A DNA stretch of 64,000 nucleotides from Gordionus sp. m RMFG-2023 (Eukaryota; Nematomorpha; Gordioida; Chordodea; Parachordodidae): assembly GCF_954871325.1 (NCBI RefSeq), contig NC_088779.1, positions 28,320,869 through 28,384,868 of the forward strand, read 5' to 3'. Below, piece after piece: positions 35,753-64,000 of this stretch. The notes under the pieces are model-generated. The model made no database searches and was not told the origin of the DNA. It was given only the letters and a program-made list of their open reading frames with translations. Each line of letters starts with the position of its first letter. The first letter of the stretch is position 1. A program made the position numbers and the translations under genes.

Positions 35753-36082
35753 TGTTGAATATGAATAATTTACATCTCATATTATATTTATATTTTTTGA
35801 AGGTTTTATATTATATATAATTTTCTTTTTTAGACAACCTATGACTTGAATAATTTTTATTTTGTCCTTTTGTAAAAATCTTTTATTTTTTTAAGGACCT
35901 TTTAAATTATAGTAATTTTCGTAAATGTTAATATGTAAATAGTATTAAAATAATAATATATACATAGCTGTAAAAATTGTAAATATCTAGAGATATAAAT
36001 TTTATAGAATTGAAAAAATAAAATTAATAAAATAAATTAAACTTTTCTACTTTTTTAATACCTGCCTTCCTTGTGTTTATTA
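35753..36082 (+). repeat. 3' LTR of gypsy element
   Basis: 330 bp, TGTTGAATATGA to TTTATTA, followed by ATATT. It carries about 12 extra bases near its end compared with the 5' LTR. Confidence 0.9.
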
Positions 36083-36537
36083 ATATTCAAATATTTGAGA
36101 AGATTATCTAAGAAGAATTATTATCATTTATATTTAAAAAAAAAATATATACATAACAAATAGGTGAATAATCTACTCAGTATTTAGGAAAACGAGGCAT
36201 TCTTTTATTTATCTAGAGTGTTTCGAAATTCCATAAATTAACATCCATAAGATGGCCTAATAAAAACAAAATTAAAATCGATTTTTAAATATTATCCCAA
36301 AAAATATGCGTTTTTTCCATTTTTAAATTAATCACTTCCTAAATAAAAACAAAATTATGTATAGATTTTTTTAAAGATCCTTAGTAGACCCGAGAAACTC
36401 CACTTTTTGTCAAAAATAATAATTTTCAATTATTTAAGAATATATTAATCTATTTATATAACAAAAAATCGAAAACTTTAAAAATATAAAAATTAATCAT
36501 AGCTAATTTATTTCTTTTTATTGTTAAAATTATTTCA

Positions 36538-37010
36538 TTCAATGTGGGGTTTTCATTAGACCCTATCTTACAAGTTATCTTTCTTTCTTCTCTTCTCTTC
36601 TCTTCTCTTCTCTTCTCTTCTCTTCTCTTCTCTTCTCTTCTCTTCTTCTTCTCTTCTCTTCTCTTCTCTCTCTCTTCTCTTCTCTTCTCTTCTAGAATAG
36701 AAAGAAAGAAAGAAAGAAAGAAAGAAAAAAAGAAAGAAATATGTAATTGTTCCCACCATGCCATAATTTTAAAAATCAAAAAACTATTTTGATTAAAACT
36801 TCTATTTCGCATTTATACGAAAAACTTGTTATTTTAAAAGTGTTGAATAGGGATTTAAACCCAACCTAAACCGAACCGTTAAACAGATATTAACCTTTAT
36901 TATTTATCGGACCGGAACATAATTTTGTCACCCGAACCTGAGTCACAAAATATATCCGTGAACCAATTTGAACCTTTTAAATATCTTAACTTTTTAAAAG
37001 ATTATTATTT
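36538..37010 (+). repeat. Inverted repeat upstream of Speedy gene (arm 1)
   Basis: Its reverse complement is found at about 39650-39985. Shared blocks are CATTAGACCCTATCTTACAA against CATTAAGTCCCATCTTACAA, ATTTCGCATTTATACGAAAA, AACCCAACC..AAACC, and TTTGTCACCCGAACCTGA. The arm is interrupted by a microsatellite at 36585-36740. It may be a dispersed repeat present twice in opposite orientation. Confidence 0.7.
36585..36740 (+). repeat. TTCTC and AAAG microsatellites
   Basis: TTCTC units to about 36695, then AAAGAAAG units to about 36740. The pentamer is the complement of the one at 26618-26766. Overlapping open frames are artefacts of the repeat. Confidence 0.95.
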
Positions 37011-38022
37011 AATAAAACACAAAAGTCATGCCAGAAGGGGTATAAAAACGTAAACAATTTATATAATCAGATTTCTATGCCGCCAAAGCTGACGCATCAT
37101 CGCCATATAACTGAATCAAACTCATCACTAAAAGCTTAACCTATATCAAATAGAAAGATAGCGGAAATGGTCTTTAGAATCGCGGATTAACCATTTTAAA
37201 ATCACGGGCGCTACTTAGTAATTTTTGGGTGAAGTCTGCATAAGTCTCCTAAATTACAAAGGTTCTTTATTTCGATATTCATTAATTGCACAGCATATCC
37301 CCTGTTTGTTGTGGTGAGTTCTATGGAGTAAAAAAAAATAAAAATGGAAAACTAAGAGATTTTTAAAAAGAACCACCTGTGGCTTAATCTTTATATTCTG
37401 ATTATTTTCTATTTTAGAAACATCTATAAAAAAAAGTGTCTAAAAGCAGTGTTTACATGGTAAGAGCGATCTCTCTCAGAATATCTTTCATGGGATTTTA
37501 GTGATATGAATCTCTTCTCTTTGCTTCCTAATAATTTCCATCATAAAGAACGTTGGATATGAGAATGAAAGAACACTATAAACATCAGTCGATGATTTAT
37601 TAATTAGCTGGGAGAAATAAGAAATAGTGCTAAAAAAATATTTTGTATAAATTATGGCTCAAGTATTGCTTTTTCCGTGTATGCATATTGCTAATATCAT
37701 GATTAAAAAAATGAAACTTCTTAATTATTATACAACAATCAAGCGGTATTATATTGTAAATTATAATATGATTTAGTATGAAAATATTTTTAAATTCTTA
37801 ATTGTCCTAAGTGCAATTGGAATTTTCTTATCAAAAATATAAGCAATTTTTTTAAAAAAGACAAATATCATCTGCTTATTTTTTTTTAATTAAAAAGAAA
37901 AAGCAGACGAATTTTTACGATCTTATAATATTCTTTCTCTTTTTGCGAAATTTTATTTTAAAATGTTTAATTTAGTTTAATATTGTATTTAATTCTGTAA
38001 TTTAAAGAATTTTATAAAGAGA
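37011..38022. other. Upstream region of the Speedy gene
   Basis: About 1 kb without a recognised feature. Any promoter or 5' untranslated exon of the Speedy gene would lie here, but nothing diagnostic is visible. Confidence 0.35.
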
Positions 38023-38299
38023 ATGACAAAGTATTACGCTCTGAGTGGCAAAAAAACGAAAAATCATAAGAAAGAACAAAAAAAATTATCTCTTATTATC
38101 CCTAAAAAACAATTGAAAGACGTAGTGACAACGGATATTATAACCACCAGAAAAAATGACCAAACTATATTAAATACGATCAGTTCACTATTGAAATATT
38201 ATTACACATCGATTATTCCAAAGAATTTACCTTTCTATAAGACCATAGCCGAAATCAGAGTTTACATCTGGGAATTAAAATACTATTTTAGGTTATTAG
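38023..38299 (+). CDS. Speedy exon 1
   Basis: Encodes residues 1-92 plus one base. The Lys-rich N-terminus (KKTKNHKKEQKKL) is poorly conserved in the family; the end YYFRLL starts the core. The donor GTAAAA replaces an unspliced stop 30 bases on. Confidence 0.8.
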
Positions 38300-41200
38300 G
38301 TAAAAAATTTATAAAGCACTTTATATGAATGTCTATATTATCTGAACTTTTTTTAATAGAAGACCCATTGATAAAGTACTATTTGGAAGCCGACATATGT
38401 TTTAGAACAACTGATAAAGTTATAAAATAATTACTTTGCAATAAATAAATTTTTTAAATTTATTTTAGTATGCTCTGGCAATGGTATTCGCCTACTTTAA
38501 AAGAGCTAAATTGGAAGATGGAGAATACAATAAACTTAATTTTTTCATAGCTCTGTAAGTCAAGTCTATTTATATACATTTAATTATTAAAAACTGTTTT
38601 TTTTTCTAAAATCAAATATTATTTATTATATAATCTAAAATATAACATTTTTAATTCGAAAAGTTTTACTTTTATAAAAAAAAATAACTTACTTTTAAAA
38701 AATATGTAACATGTTACATATTTTATTTTTGAATGTAACGACATATTTCAAACTATTTATATAATGAATATTTTATATCTCTTTCCAGTTACATTCGACT
38801 TTTTTTTAAATGATACAAAAAGGCAACTATATAAATATAACTCGTTCATTTCTTTGTATTAAATCCCAAATTTAAAATTACCGTTACATACTAAATTAAA
38901 TAAGTCACCTCTTTTATGTAACTTTAAAAAAAACATTGCTATCACGTAATATCAAATACATTTATAATAAATATATAGCTACTTGGCCAATACTATGGAA
39001 GAAGATGAAACAGAATACAAGTTAGAAATTCTACCATGGCTCTTGGGGGATAATTATTGGAATAAACTTAAGGGATTTTTCTTCTATTACAGAAATTTTT
39101 TCGTACGCTTAAACATGAGGGCGTGTGTCAGTAGAAAATGTTGCGAAGAAGTTAGTAGAATAATAAATATAAGATTTTAAATTTTGTTAAAAAATTTTAT
39201 ATATATCTGTGTTAAAGGACAATAGAGCCTAACAAAATTATTTTAAGGACCAGGCAAAAAATATTTATGGGCCAGGCCCAAAAACTCGAAGGACTGATTA
39301 TTTCTTTAATTGCATTCACATTATTATTTTTTTAACTTTAAATCATTTCTTTGATCGCGTTTTTTTAAATATATAAAATATATTTTTACCGAAAATGTAT
39401 TCTAACATGTTGAGAATATTTACATTATAATTTGTAGATAATTTTACCTATAATTTATGTGAAAAATCTATCGTTTCAGGTTCATATAAAAATAAGTGTT
39501 TTGGGTTTAGGTTTATTATTATCGCTTCAGTTCGAAATTTTAGAAACGCGTTTCAAATTTTTTCAACCTACAAACTTATTAGAATCTGCATAAAAACATC
39601 TTTTTAATTTTGTTTTTATTCCTAAATCCTATAACTTATCTACCTATAACAAATTAATGATCTTTAAAATAGTTTAGAAAATTTAAACGGTTCAAATCGG
39701 TTCACGGAAATATTTGGTGATTCAGGTTCGGGTGACAAAATTATTAACAGTTCGGTTCGGTTCGATAAATAAACAGGGTTAATATCGGGTTAAAGGTTCA
39801 GTTTGGGTTGGGTTTAAATGCCTGTCAGAATTCTACTCGGTGCTTTAAATAATAAATTTTTCGTATAAATGCGAAATAACCGTTTTAATATAGTTTTTTT
39901 TTAATTTTTAAAGATGCTGGGGAAAAAATAAATATCCAGTAACTTGTAAGATGGGACTTAATGAAATTACACATTTCAAACATCAAGTAAAATTTGGCAG
40001 AGTTAGATAGTAAATTTTAAAAACATTTTTTTTGTAAAGATGACCAAAAATAACCTCAAAAAATGGACTTTCCAACTCTAAAAATTCAATTTAAAAAAAA
40101 ATAGGCGAAATATCATAAAACTTATTTATTTATATTTTGTTTATAAATATCCGTAGATTTAATTTTTAAAAAATATATTTAAAATATATAATCAAAAATA
40201 ATACTTCCTTTTTAATTTACCCATGAAAACCGGACCTAAAAATAAATAAATCGGGTCGCGTTTGGTCAAAAACGGAATGGCAGGGATTTATAAATATAGA
40301 ATGGTCAGCATTCCAGCCGAATTAAAATGCCTACTTCTAAAAAATCATATTTTCTAGCAAGAATTTTTAAATATTTAAGGGAGGGGGGGGGGTGAGGGTG
40401 CTGGCAAGGAAAGCAGCAAACACCCTTGTTCTCTCTGCGCGTTAGGAAAGGCAATCAAAATTTTAGTCACGAGAGGGTCCCATAAGATTTTTTTTCTAAT
40501 TGCCGGGGGCTCTAAGAATTTTGCTGTACGCATCTAGGTGCTTTTTAGAATAAATTTCTCTAATTATATTTAGGTTTTATTTTTTTAAACAAAATACTGT
40601 AAAGATAATAGACATATTTCCCCAGCACGACATATGGTGGAAGAGGGAAAGAAAAGTAAGCCACGGCGGAGCTAATTTGAGGTATCTCAAGAACAGGTTT
40701 TTGTCACCGAAAGGTCCAACCAAGACACCCGTTGGATGTGTAGTCTGTCAATCTGGTCTGCCCAGGAGAAGCAAATTTTTGCCCTACTACTCTCCGAAGT
40801 TTCCTTTCAATTTCGATTTAAACGCTTCTCCCAATCTCAATACGTCTTTGGACGGGGTATTTTGTTTTTATATTGGACTACCCATAAAACCTGGGAAATT
40901 AAGTAAAGGGTTTTATAAAAAAGAAGAGAGTAACCCTTTTACATCGATGCAATAATAGTTTGCTTTTATATAAAATCATATTATGTTTTTAGGAATTGAG
41001 TATATTAGGGTACCTTGGCTTGGGTTTAAATAGCTACTCCACGTATTTTAAAAAGTGCAATAATTTCGACTATGACATTAATTTATCATTTTTTTTTAAG
41101 TTTTAAATATTGCTTTTAACCAAACAGAAATGATAATTTGTTTTAATAAAAAGATAATTGACACCATTCTTATGTAGTATGTATAGAGAAGGACTTTATG

Positions 41201-41409
41201 TAAACATTTAAAGACAGGTTGACTAGATGTATTAATTTAATATAACATCTTTCAAGTTTATCCTAAATAATAACTAATAAAAATATCATTTTCTAAAGCA
41301 GTGTTCCTGCGATGAATGCTGTCCCGTGGATTACAACGGCTCGATATCGGGTGACAGTCAGCTGATGTACTATCACAATTCGACGTCCACGAATGATTTT
41401 GTACAATGA
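38023..41409 (+). CDS. Speedy/RINGO family cyclin-independent CDK activator
   Basis: Six exons: 38023-38299, 38360-38418, 38469-38554, 38979-39150, 40605-40856 and 41302-41409. All are bounded by GT..AG and phase-consistent, giving 317 aa, close to vertebrate Speedy A. Speedy/RINGO proteins bind and activate CDK1/2 without being cyclins and act in meiotic maturation and at telomeres in meiosis. The core runs from about residue 85 to 212: YFRLLEDPLIKYYLEADICF, VFAYFKRAKLEDGEYNKLN, FFIALYLANTMEEDETEY, PWLLG, then CVSRKCCEE. The acidic EED run after LANT is the segment known to approach the CDK activation loop. After the core, IWWKRERKVSHGG and GPTKTPVGCVVC parallel IWQRER-VHHSG and GP-TPV-C-C in vertebrate Speedy A. 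The ATG is the first Met after an in-frame TAA. Least certain are residues 1-80, the weak GTTATA donor of exon 2, and the last join; unspliced, exon 5 would run to a stop at 40953-40955. Confidence 0.9.
38360..38418 (+). CDS. Speedy exon 2
   Basis: Follows the acceptor TTTTTTTAATAG. It encodes DPLIKYYLEADICFRTTDK, matching the D-LI-x-x-F-x-x-D-CCC-x-x-DK stretch of vertebrate Speedy. The donor GTTATA is weak. The 60-bp and 50-bp introns around it are tiny. Confidence 0.85.
38469..38554 (+). CDS. Speedy exon 3
   Basis: Encodes YALAMVFAYFKRAKLEDGEY, then NKLNFFIA, the most conserved helix of the CDK-binding core. Acceptor ATTTTAG, donor GTAAGT, phase 2. Confidence 0.93.
38979..39150 (+). CDS. 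Speedy exon 4
   Basis: Encodes YLANTMEEDETEYKLEILPW to RACVSRKCCEE. It is spliced at GTTAGT (39151-39156); read through, it would stop at 39178-39180 and lose the conserved DIFPQHDIWW segment. Confidence 0.9.
39650..39985 (-). repeat. Inverted repeat in Speedy intron 4 (arm 2)
   Basis: Reverse-complement partner of 36538-37010. Contains GGTTCGGTTCGATAAATAAA, GGGTTGGGTTTAAATG and TTTTTCGTATAAATGCGAAA. It lies wholly inside the 1.45-kb intron between exons 4 and 5. Confidence 0.7.
40605..40856 (+). CDS. Speedy exon 5 (post-core tail)
   Basis: Acceptor CTGTAAAG. Begins IIDIFPQHDIWWKRERKV, which aligns without gaps to the VMAIAPTHYIWQRERS region of vertebrate Speedy A, followed by GPTKTPVGCVVC. 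The end is set at the GTATTT donor because it keeps phase 0 into exon 6. An alternative is read-through to TAA at 40953. Confidence 0.8.
41302..41409 (+). CDS. Speedy exon 6 (Cys-rich C-terminus), probable
   Basis: After the acceptor TTTTCTAAAGCAG a G+C-rich 35-codon frame begins CSCDECCPVDYNGSISGDS and ends NDFVQ at TGA 41407-41409. It is clearly unlike the AT-rich surroundings. Joining it to exon 5 is inferred from phase only. It could instead be the last exon of an alternative transcript. Confidence 0.6.
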   Translation, partial: CSCDECCPVDYNGSISGDSQLMYYHNSTSTNDFVQ

Positions 41410-41779
41410 TTAATCCCTTCGAATATATTTTAAAATGAATATTATAGTATACAATAATATTTATCTTCTATGTAATTCGTATTTCTTAATATATAAATGC
41501 ATTGATATATTTTTTTTTAAAAAAAGAAATTCTTTGTTATCAATAGAGTGTATAAAATTGATTGATCACATAAATAGTTAATTTCAAATTTTAAGTCCAG
41601 AAATAAATGTCACAAAGATTTATCCACTTAAGAACGAACGTTACAAATCGAATTCCTATTTTTGCCTCTATCCAAAACAATTTATAAGATTTTTTTAAAA
41701 CAAATATCATAATGTAAATCAGGGATGTTAGTGATTAAAAAAAAATTCAGGTAGCGGGCCTGCTTGAATTGTGCAAATT

Positions 41780-41940
41780 TATGATTTTTAGACATAAATA
41801 TATGGTATCTGGATGATGACACCATCTGTTGACCATCCAAAAATATTATAGCAAATGATAGATTATATTGAATTCTCTAAAAATACAGGTCTTACTCTAA
41901 GTAAAGCTAAATCTGAAATATGTTTTTAAAATTCAAATGC
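41780..41940 (+). pseudogene. Reverse transcriptase fragment
   Basis: Plus-strand frame reads NIWYLDDDTIC, TGA, then after a shift IEFSKNTGLTLSKAKSEIC. This matches the YLDD catalytic box and the following GL-x-LN-x-x-KSEI segment of non-LTR reverse transcriptases. Stops and frameshifts make it a relic; the rest of the element was not found nearby. Confidence 0.6.
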
Positions 41941-41944
41941 CTTC

Positions 41945-44470
41945 AAATCAATGTCCTTGGTGTTTCAAATTGTTATAAAAAATTATTGTGTATCGGACTT
42001 GTGGAAAATAATTTTGTCGGGTAGGAAGATAATGTTCTCTTGAATTATATAATATTTCTGAAAATAAAACTCTTTTATAGTGATTAGTTCACAAAATATG
42101 ATCATTAAATGGAACTATAGGTTTTATGTTTTAAAAAAAAAATGTCAACTGTTTATATATATATATTTTTTAAATTTATTAGCCTATAAAAAAATTGAAT
42201 ATTATTTTGGATCCTCTAAAAAAGATTTAAATATTTTAATTGATAAATGTGGTGACCTCAGGATAATACGATATAAAAAAATGGAATTTTTTATTTAAAT
42301 AAATGTAAGGGTTTTCTTAATTATAATTAAGTGGAATAGTTAACAAGCGATTGGCATATCTAAGGGAATAGCTGGTGGGAATGATCTTCTTTAGCAAATA
42401 TACCAGTTCTTTGTAAATATAATTTTATGCCTCCCCCCCCCCTCCTCCTCTACCAAAAAAATTCTATGATATTATAATTATGTCATTTAGACAATATTAT
42501 CAACAACAAAAAATAAATAATTTTTTAAAAAAATGACAATTTAAAACTATCGAAAAAAGGATGCGAAATCAAAATTCGGAGAGGCCTTCAAAGAGGGTCC
42601 TAAAAAATATCCAATAGTTAAATAAACCCACCAAAAATCATTCCTTACGGTCAATATAACAGGTGTGATGTATCTAAGATTTTGTTTCGAGAAATGGTGA
42701 ATGGGGGGGGGGGTGCAATTCCCCCTCCCCCTCTTCCCATAAAAACCACACTGTATAACAGTAACAAGCTAATAAATAACATATTGTAGTCAAGCTTACG
42801 TGTCAATAAAAACTGTGTATTATTATATTTAATGCATATTTATATACTATACAAGAGATCATTGAAATTCTAAAAATGATCTATAAGAGCTATATTTAAT
42901 GCGTTCCCAGACCTGGCAAGATCAGAATAAAAACTAATAAAGTAGTAGTAAATATAGCCTCTTTGAAAACTCACTCAAGGATAGAATTAATCCAAAAACG
43001 ATATTTTAAGTATAGAATTAGTATTTGATAAAAAAAATGGCTTTCTGGACCATTGACGCAGTAATACATAATCCTAGGGGCATTCGACAAAAAACAAGAT
43101 ATATATTTCTAAATTTGAGTCTTGAAAATACTGAAAACACAAGATACAATTATTAGGGCTTATTTAAATCATTAATTTCCTTGATTTCAACATTTAATAT
43201 CTTTATCTAAAAAGTGGGAGTTTCAATGATCAAGGTTTGAAATCCTGGGATTTTTGTATAAAATACCACCTTATTTATGTGATATTCATTAAAGAGGAAT
43301 GCCTTAATATTTTTAATTAAATTATATGAAAAATAAATAAGAAAACAATAAACACAACCTAGTTATACCACTACAACTAAAAAATGTTTTTATTTGTTTA
43401 AAATTCTACTATATATCTAAAAATTATATTCATTTTGGCGTGTATATTTAAATAATAAAAATTAACAGTTCATTGAATTGTTGTAGGAGTCTTTTTGTAT
43501 TTACTTTCCATGGACGTTTAAATGGCAAGCGCATCTTGTTATGCGTACAAGTAATTGCGGCCTGACCAAAAAATAGATGTTCCTTCTTATAATTATTTTC
43601 CTTAAATTTTGTTTCCCAGTTTATAGTTTTGGAAGAACATATACATAGGGATATGCACTTAATATCCTGTAAATTTTAAACATTTTTTAAGATAATTAAA
43701 TATTTAGAGCTAAACAAAGTTTAATAACAAATTGAATATTTTAGAAATAATTTTGCTGCTACATTTAATTAGAGTAAACAGAACCTACTAACAGATTAGT
43801 ATACAAAGTATATTTAAGCAATGACTAATACCATGCAAATTTTGTGAAGAAAACCAATGAAATCATTTACGTTACAGAGACGAGCTTCAAAAGATCTTTT
43901 AAAATCCATGGATGTATTTCAAAAACAAATATCGATTAACTATGTGGAATTAATGATTATATACCAAACTAAATAAGAACCGTTTAGTAAAATAACGTTT
44001 TCGCCACCCATATTAAATACGTCACGAATCTTGAGTGGTGGAGATAATGGGGATTTATTTTTGTTGATAATATAGGAATCATTTTAATCTTTATCAACTA
44101 CTTTGTATAACAGCTTTAGCTTATGTAATATAAATTTTTGCCAGATCGAAACCAATTTGGAAATGGCTTGTGGAAAAAAGGCGGGAATATAAGTTGTTTT
44201 TTTATTTTTAATATTTTAATGATAAAATTTTTATTATTTTTTTAAATTTATATCTGTACATTATCTATATTTGAGTATTGTTTGTTAGTGTTACGAATAT
44301 AGGATTAAATAAATCGAGAATTTAATATAATAATTTATAGGCTTAGAAAAGGCCACTAAACATGATTCACTTTTGCTAAAATAAGGTTAAATAATAATTT
44401 AAATAGATAATGCATTTTGAAAAATAATTGTGCTTAAGTTGAGAAAAAAATTGAAATCAATGATTTAAAA
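41945..44470. other. AT-rich sequence, no gene seen
   Basis: Contains a C12 run near 42430 and a G11 run near 42702. The plus frame at 42080-42298 is AT-driven and possibly part of the decayed retroelement. No supported gene. Confidence 0.35.
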
Positions 44471-44474
44471 ATAA

Positions 44475-44640
44475 TCACATTTTTATTTCTACACCCTGTG
44501 TAATAGTCTTATAAGAACAAAGTTCTTTAAATGCAACCTTAACTAAAGCATCTATTAAAGTCCTGCAGAGCTTATCGACAGAACCGAATCCAATAATATT
44601 TAAAATATTGTCAGTCGATAGCAAAAAAAAACAATAGAGC
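44475..44640 (-). CDS. Possible exon, unidentified
   Basis: Minus-strand frame ending in TGA at 44475-44477 reads STDNILNIIGFGSVDKLC, RTLIDALVKVAFKELCSYK and TITQGVEIKM. It looks protein-like, but no family is recognised and no splice-consistent partner exon was found. Confidence 0.25.
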
Positions 44641-44689
44641 CTGAAGTAAGGGCGAAATTTTTTTAAAAAAATTGCCAGTCGCATAAATA

Positions 44690-45890
44690 AACAAAATGAT
44701 TTTAAATTTATTTATATTCAAAGTTTCAAAAAAAAGGCATAAGTAAAAACATTTGACAGTTATAATAATATTATTATAATTTAAATGAAAAACTTTCATG
44801 TTTACAAAAAAAATTATATTAGCATTATATATATATAATATGAGGTTTATTTCACACGTTCAACTAATTTAAAAAGCAACGTGAAAACGTTTTTCCTAAT
44901 AAAATGTTCTTTTTTAAAAAATATTTTTACGTAATGTGGGTTTAAAATATAAAATTTTGATAATATTATGCATTTATTATAAATTACAAACTACCATATT
45001 CTCGAAAAATAGGAGGTATATGATTTCGACGGGAAAAAAATTATAAAAAATTTGAACAGAATATGTTAAAGTTTTCGGGATGAGGGGATAAACTATTACG
45101 ATTTTATGACTTGGTAATTTTCTGATTGACTAGTCAGTTGCAAGTGGAAAGAGTATTTTAAATGGTAAAAATTGCTTAAAAATCTAATGCTAAAGGCCTC
45201 TTTAAAAAAATTAAAAAGGAAAATATATAGTGGTTTGAATAATAGATATATAATGTATTTTTTTTTGCGACTATATAATATAATTACAGAATAAATAAAA
45301 GTCAAGAAATCTCCAAAAAATGATTATTTTTTTTGTTAAATATTTGACAACATTTTAAAAGATTTTGAGGAAAATACCTCGTGTTTAAAATTCAAATAAA
45401 AAAAGAATAATATTATTTGTCATAATTTTTTTTAAAAAAAATTGTCGCTTATTTGGCTGTATATAGTGTTAAAGATGTGTCTTCATTTTAATTGTTAAAA
45501 ATACGTATATATAATTTATGCATTTATTATAATATATAAGTAAGAAATCTCTTTTTATTAAGGAGATCAAAGCTAAGGACGACAGAATGAAAAGACATCG
45601 ATAGATGCCTTATGAGTGAGTTCCGTGTTTAGTATTTCGAAATAAAAAATATTGAATAAAAGGCGTTCGTTAATCGGTGGACCAATTGAGCGATAATCGG
45701 ATAAATTATACAATCCGTTAGCCTGCCGCAATTATTTGAGAAAATTTTATTTTCCTAAATTTAACCGTAACTTATAATCTAAAATCAAATTTTGCTTTTT
45801 TTTTAAAAAAAAAGGAGAGAAATATACAAAACAAGAGAGGGAAGAAGGGAGAAGGGAGAGAGAGAGAAAAAAAAACACATTTTGATTTTA
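44690..45890. other. AT-rich intergenic region downstream of PFK
   Basis: No gene seen. A purine-rich stretch (GAAGAAGGGAGAAGGGAGAG, 45840-45867) lies just past the PFK stop codon, in its 3' untranslated or flanking region. Confidence 0.35.
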
Positions 45891-45895
45891 TTTTA

Positions 45896-64000
<18,105 letters not shown>

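Larger units (their letters stand above)
32034..36082 (+). mobile_element. Ty3/gypsy retrotransposon, RT-deleted
   Basis: A 4049-bp element with two similar LTRs, a primer site, a polypurine tract and the 5-bp target duplication ATATT (32029-32033 and 36083-36087). Internal order is gag pieces, an Asn/Arg-rich domain, aspartic protease, the tail of RNase H, then integrase. Protease followed by RNase H and then integrase is the Ty3/gypsy order. The reverse transcriptase and most of RNase H are missing: only a few bases separate the protease tail from the RNase H tail. Several frameshifts and stops are present. It cannot move by itself; the intact ends could in principle be used by a related element. 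Confidence 0.93.
31736..36158 (+). mobile_element. Solo LTR with TSD AATAG, split by a nested gypsy
   Basis: The element begins TGTTGTATCTGCC at 31736 and ends ACATAACA at 36158, so it has TG..CA termini. It is flanked by AATAG on both sides (31731-31735 and 36159-36163). Without the nested gypsy (32034-36082) and its duplicated ATATT it is about 369 bp. The uninterrupted R3 copy reads straight across the position, supporting a true insertion. The parent family is unknown and no internal region is present. Confidence 0.65.
31670..36510 (+). repeat. Dispersed repeat R3, copy split by LTR insertions
   Basis: The left part ends at 31735 (AAACAAATTATGATATTATC, then ATGGGTAGTAAATAG). The right part resumes at 36159 and runs to about 36510. 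Between the two lies a solo LTR that itself holds a gypsy element. Confidence 0.55.

Noticed and set aside
36450-36812. 120-aa and 82-aa open frames
   Set aside because: Also translations of the TTCTC and AAAG microsatellite.
38983-39180. Speedy ending at the stop at 39178-39180
   Set aside because: A GTTAGT donor at 39151 joined to 40605 restores a gap-free match to the family (IIDIFPQHDIWWKRER); the read-through peptide has no match.
39690-39760. tRNA-like GGTTCAAATC motif
   Set aside because: No acceptor stem or cloverleaf; it belongs to the inverted repeat rich in GGTTC/GAACC.
36538-39985. Speedy gene captured inside a transposon with long inverted ends
   Set aside because: Exons 5 and 6 lie outside the right arm, which is in an intron, so the arms do not enclose the gene.
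44020-44140. Possible minus-strand coding segment (PPLKIRDVFNMGGENV)
   Set aside because: Too short, no splice context, AT-rich neighbours and no recognised family.

Overview
The window is nuclear DNA from an animal with a very A+T-rich genome (roughly three quarters A+T or more by eye). It has spliced genes with GT..AG introns, many transposons, microsatellites and long gene-poor stretches. Two genes can be read with confidence. One is a Speedy/RINGO family CDK activator on the plus strand (six exons, 38023-41409). The other is a metazoan-type double-length ATP-dependent 6-phosphofructokinase on the minus strand (the last 16 exons, 45896-64000; the N-terminal quarter lies beyond the right edge). 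Together with Ty3/gypsy and hAT elements they point to an invertebrate metazoan. I cannot name the species; AT-rich parasitic or basal animal lineages would fit.

Layout. 0.9-6.5 kb holds two diverged tandem copies of a ~2.5 kb unit with coding traces on both strands. 9.7-11.0 kb is a 1.3 kb inverted-repeat element with G-run ends and a 74-aa ORF in its loop. 11-20 kb is nearly featureless AT-rich DNA with a few weak open frames. 20.3-26.1 kb is a cluster of DNA transposons: a hAT-type element with a perfect 8-bp target duplication, a ~4.8 kb element with ~480 bp inverted ends that carries a broken transposon-borne gene, and a small inverted-repeat element. 26.2-26.8 kb has a gypsy integrase remnant and a GA-rich microsatellite. 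30.6-36.5 kb shows layered insertion: an old repeat, interrupted by a solo LTR, interrupted by a gypsy element (32034-36082) that keeps LTRs, primer site, polypurine tract and target duplication but has lost its reverse transcriptase.

The PFK gene spans more than 18 kb because its introns are filled with transposons. Intron 4 is almost entirely an antisense hAT element (55701-59367) whose transposase is open except for one in-frame TAG. Other introns hold at least six small inverted-repeat elements, several with recognisable target duplications. Exons are short (62-169 bp), and donors are mostly non-consensus after GT. Several acceptors are preceded by A-runs and T-run/A-run blocks rather than a pyrimidine tract.

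The two host genes are convergent, with 3' ends 4.5 kb apart, and have no evident functional link: one acts in glycolysis, the other in cell-cycle/meiotic CDK control. No rRNA, tRNA, CRISPR or prokaryote-type operon signal was seen. All exon joins were inferred by eye from reading frame, splice dinucleotides and remembered family similarity.
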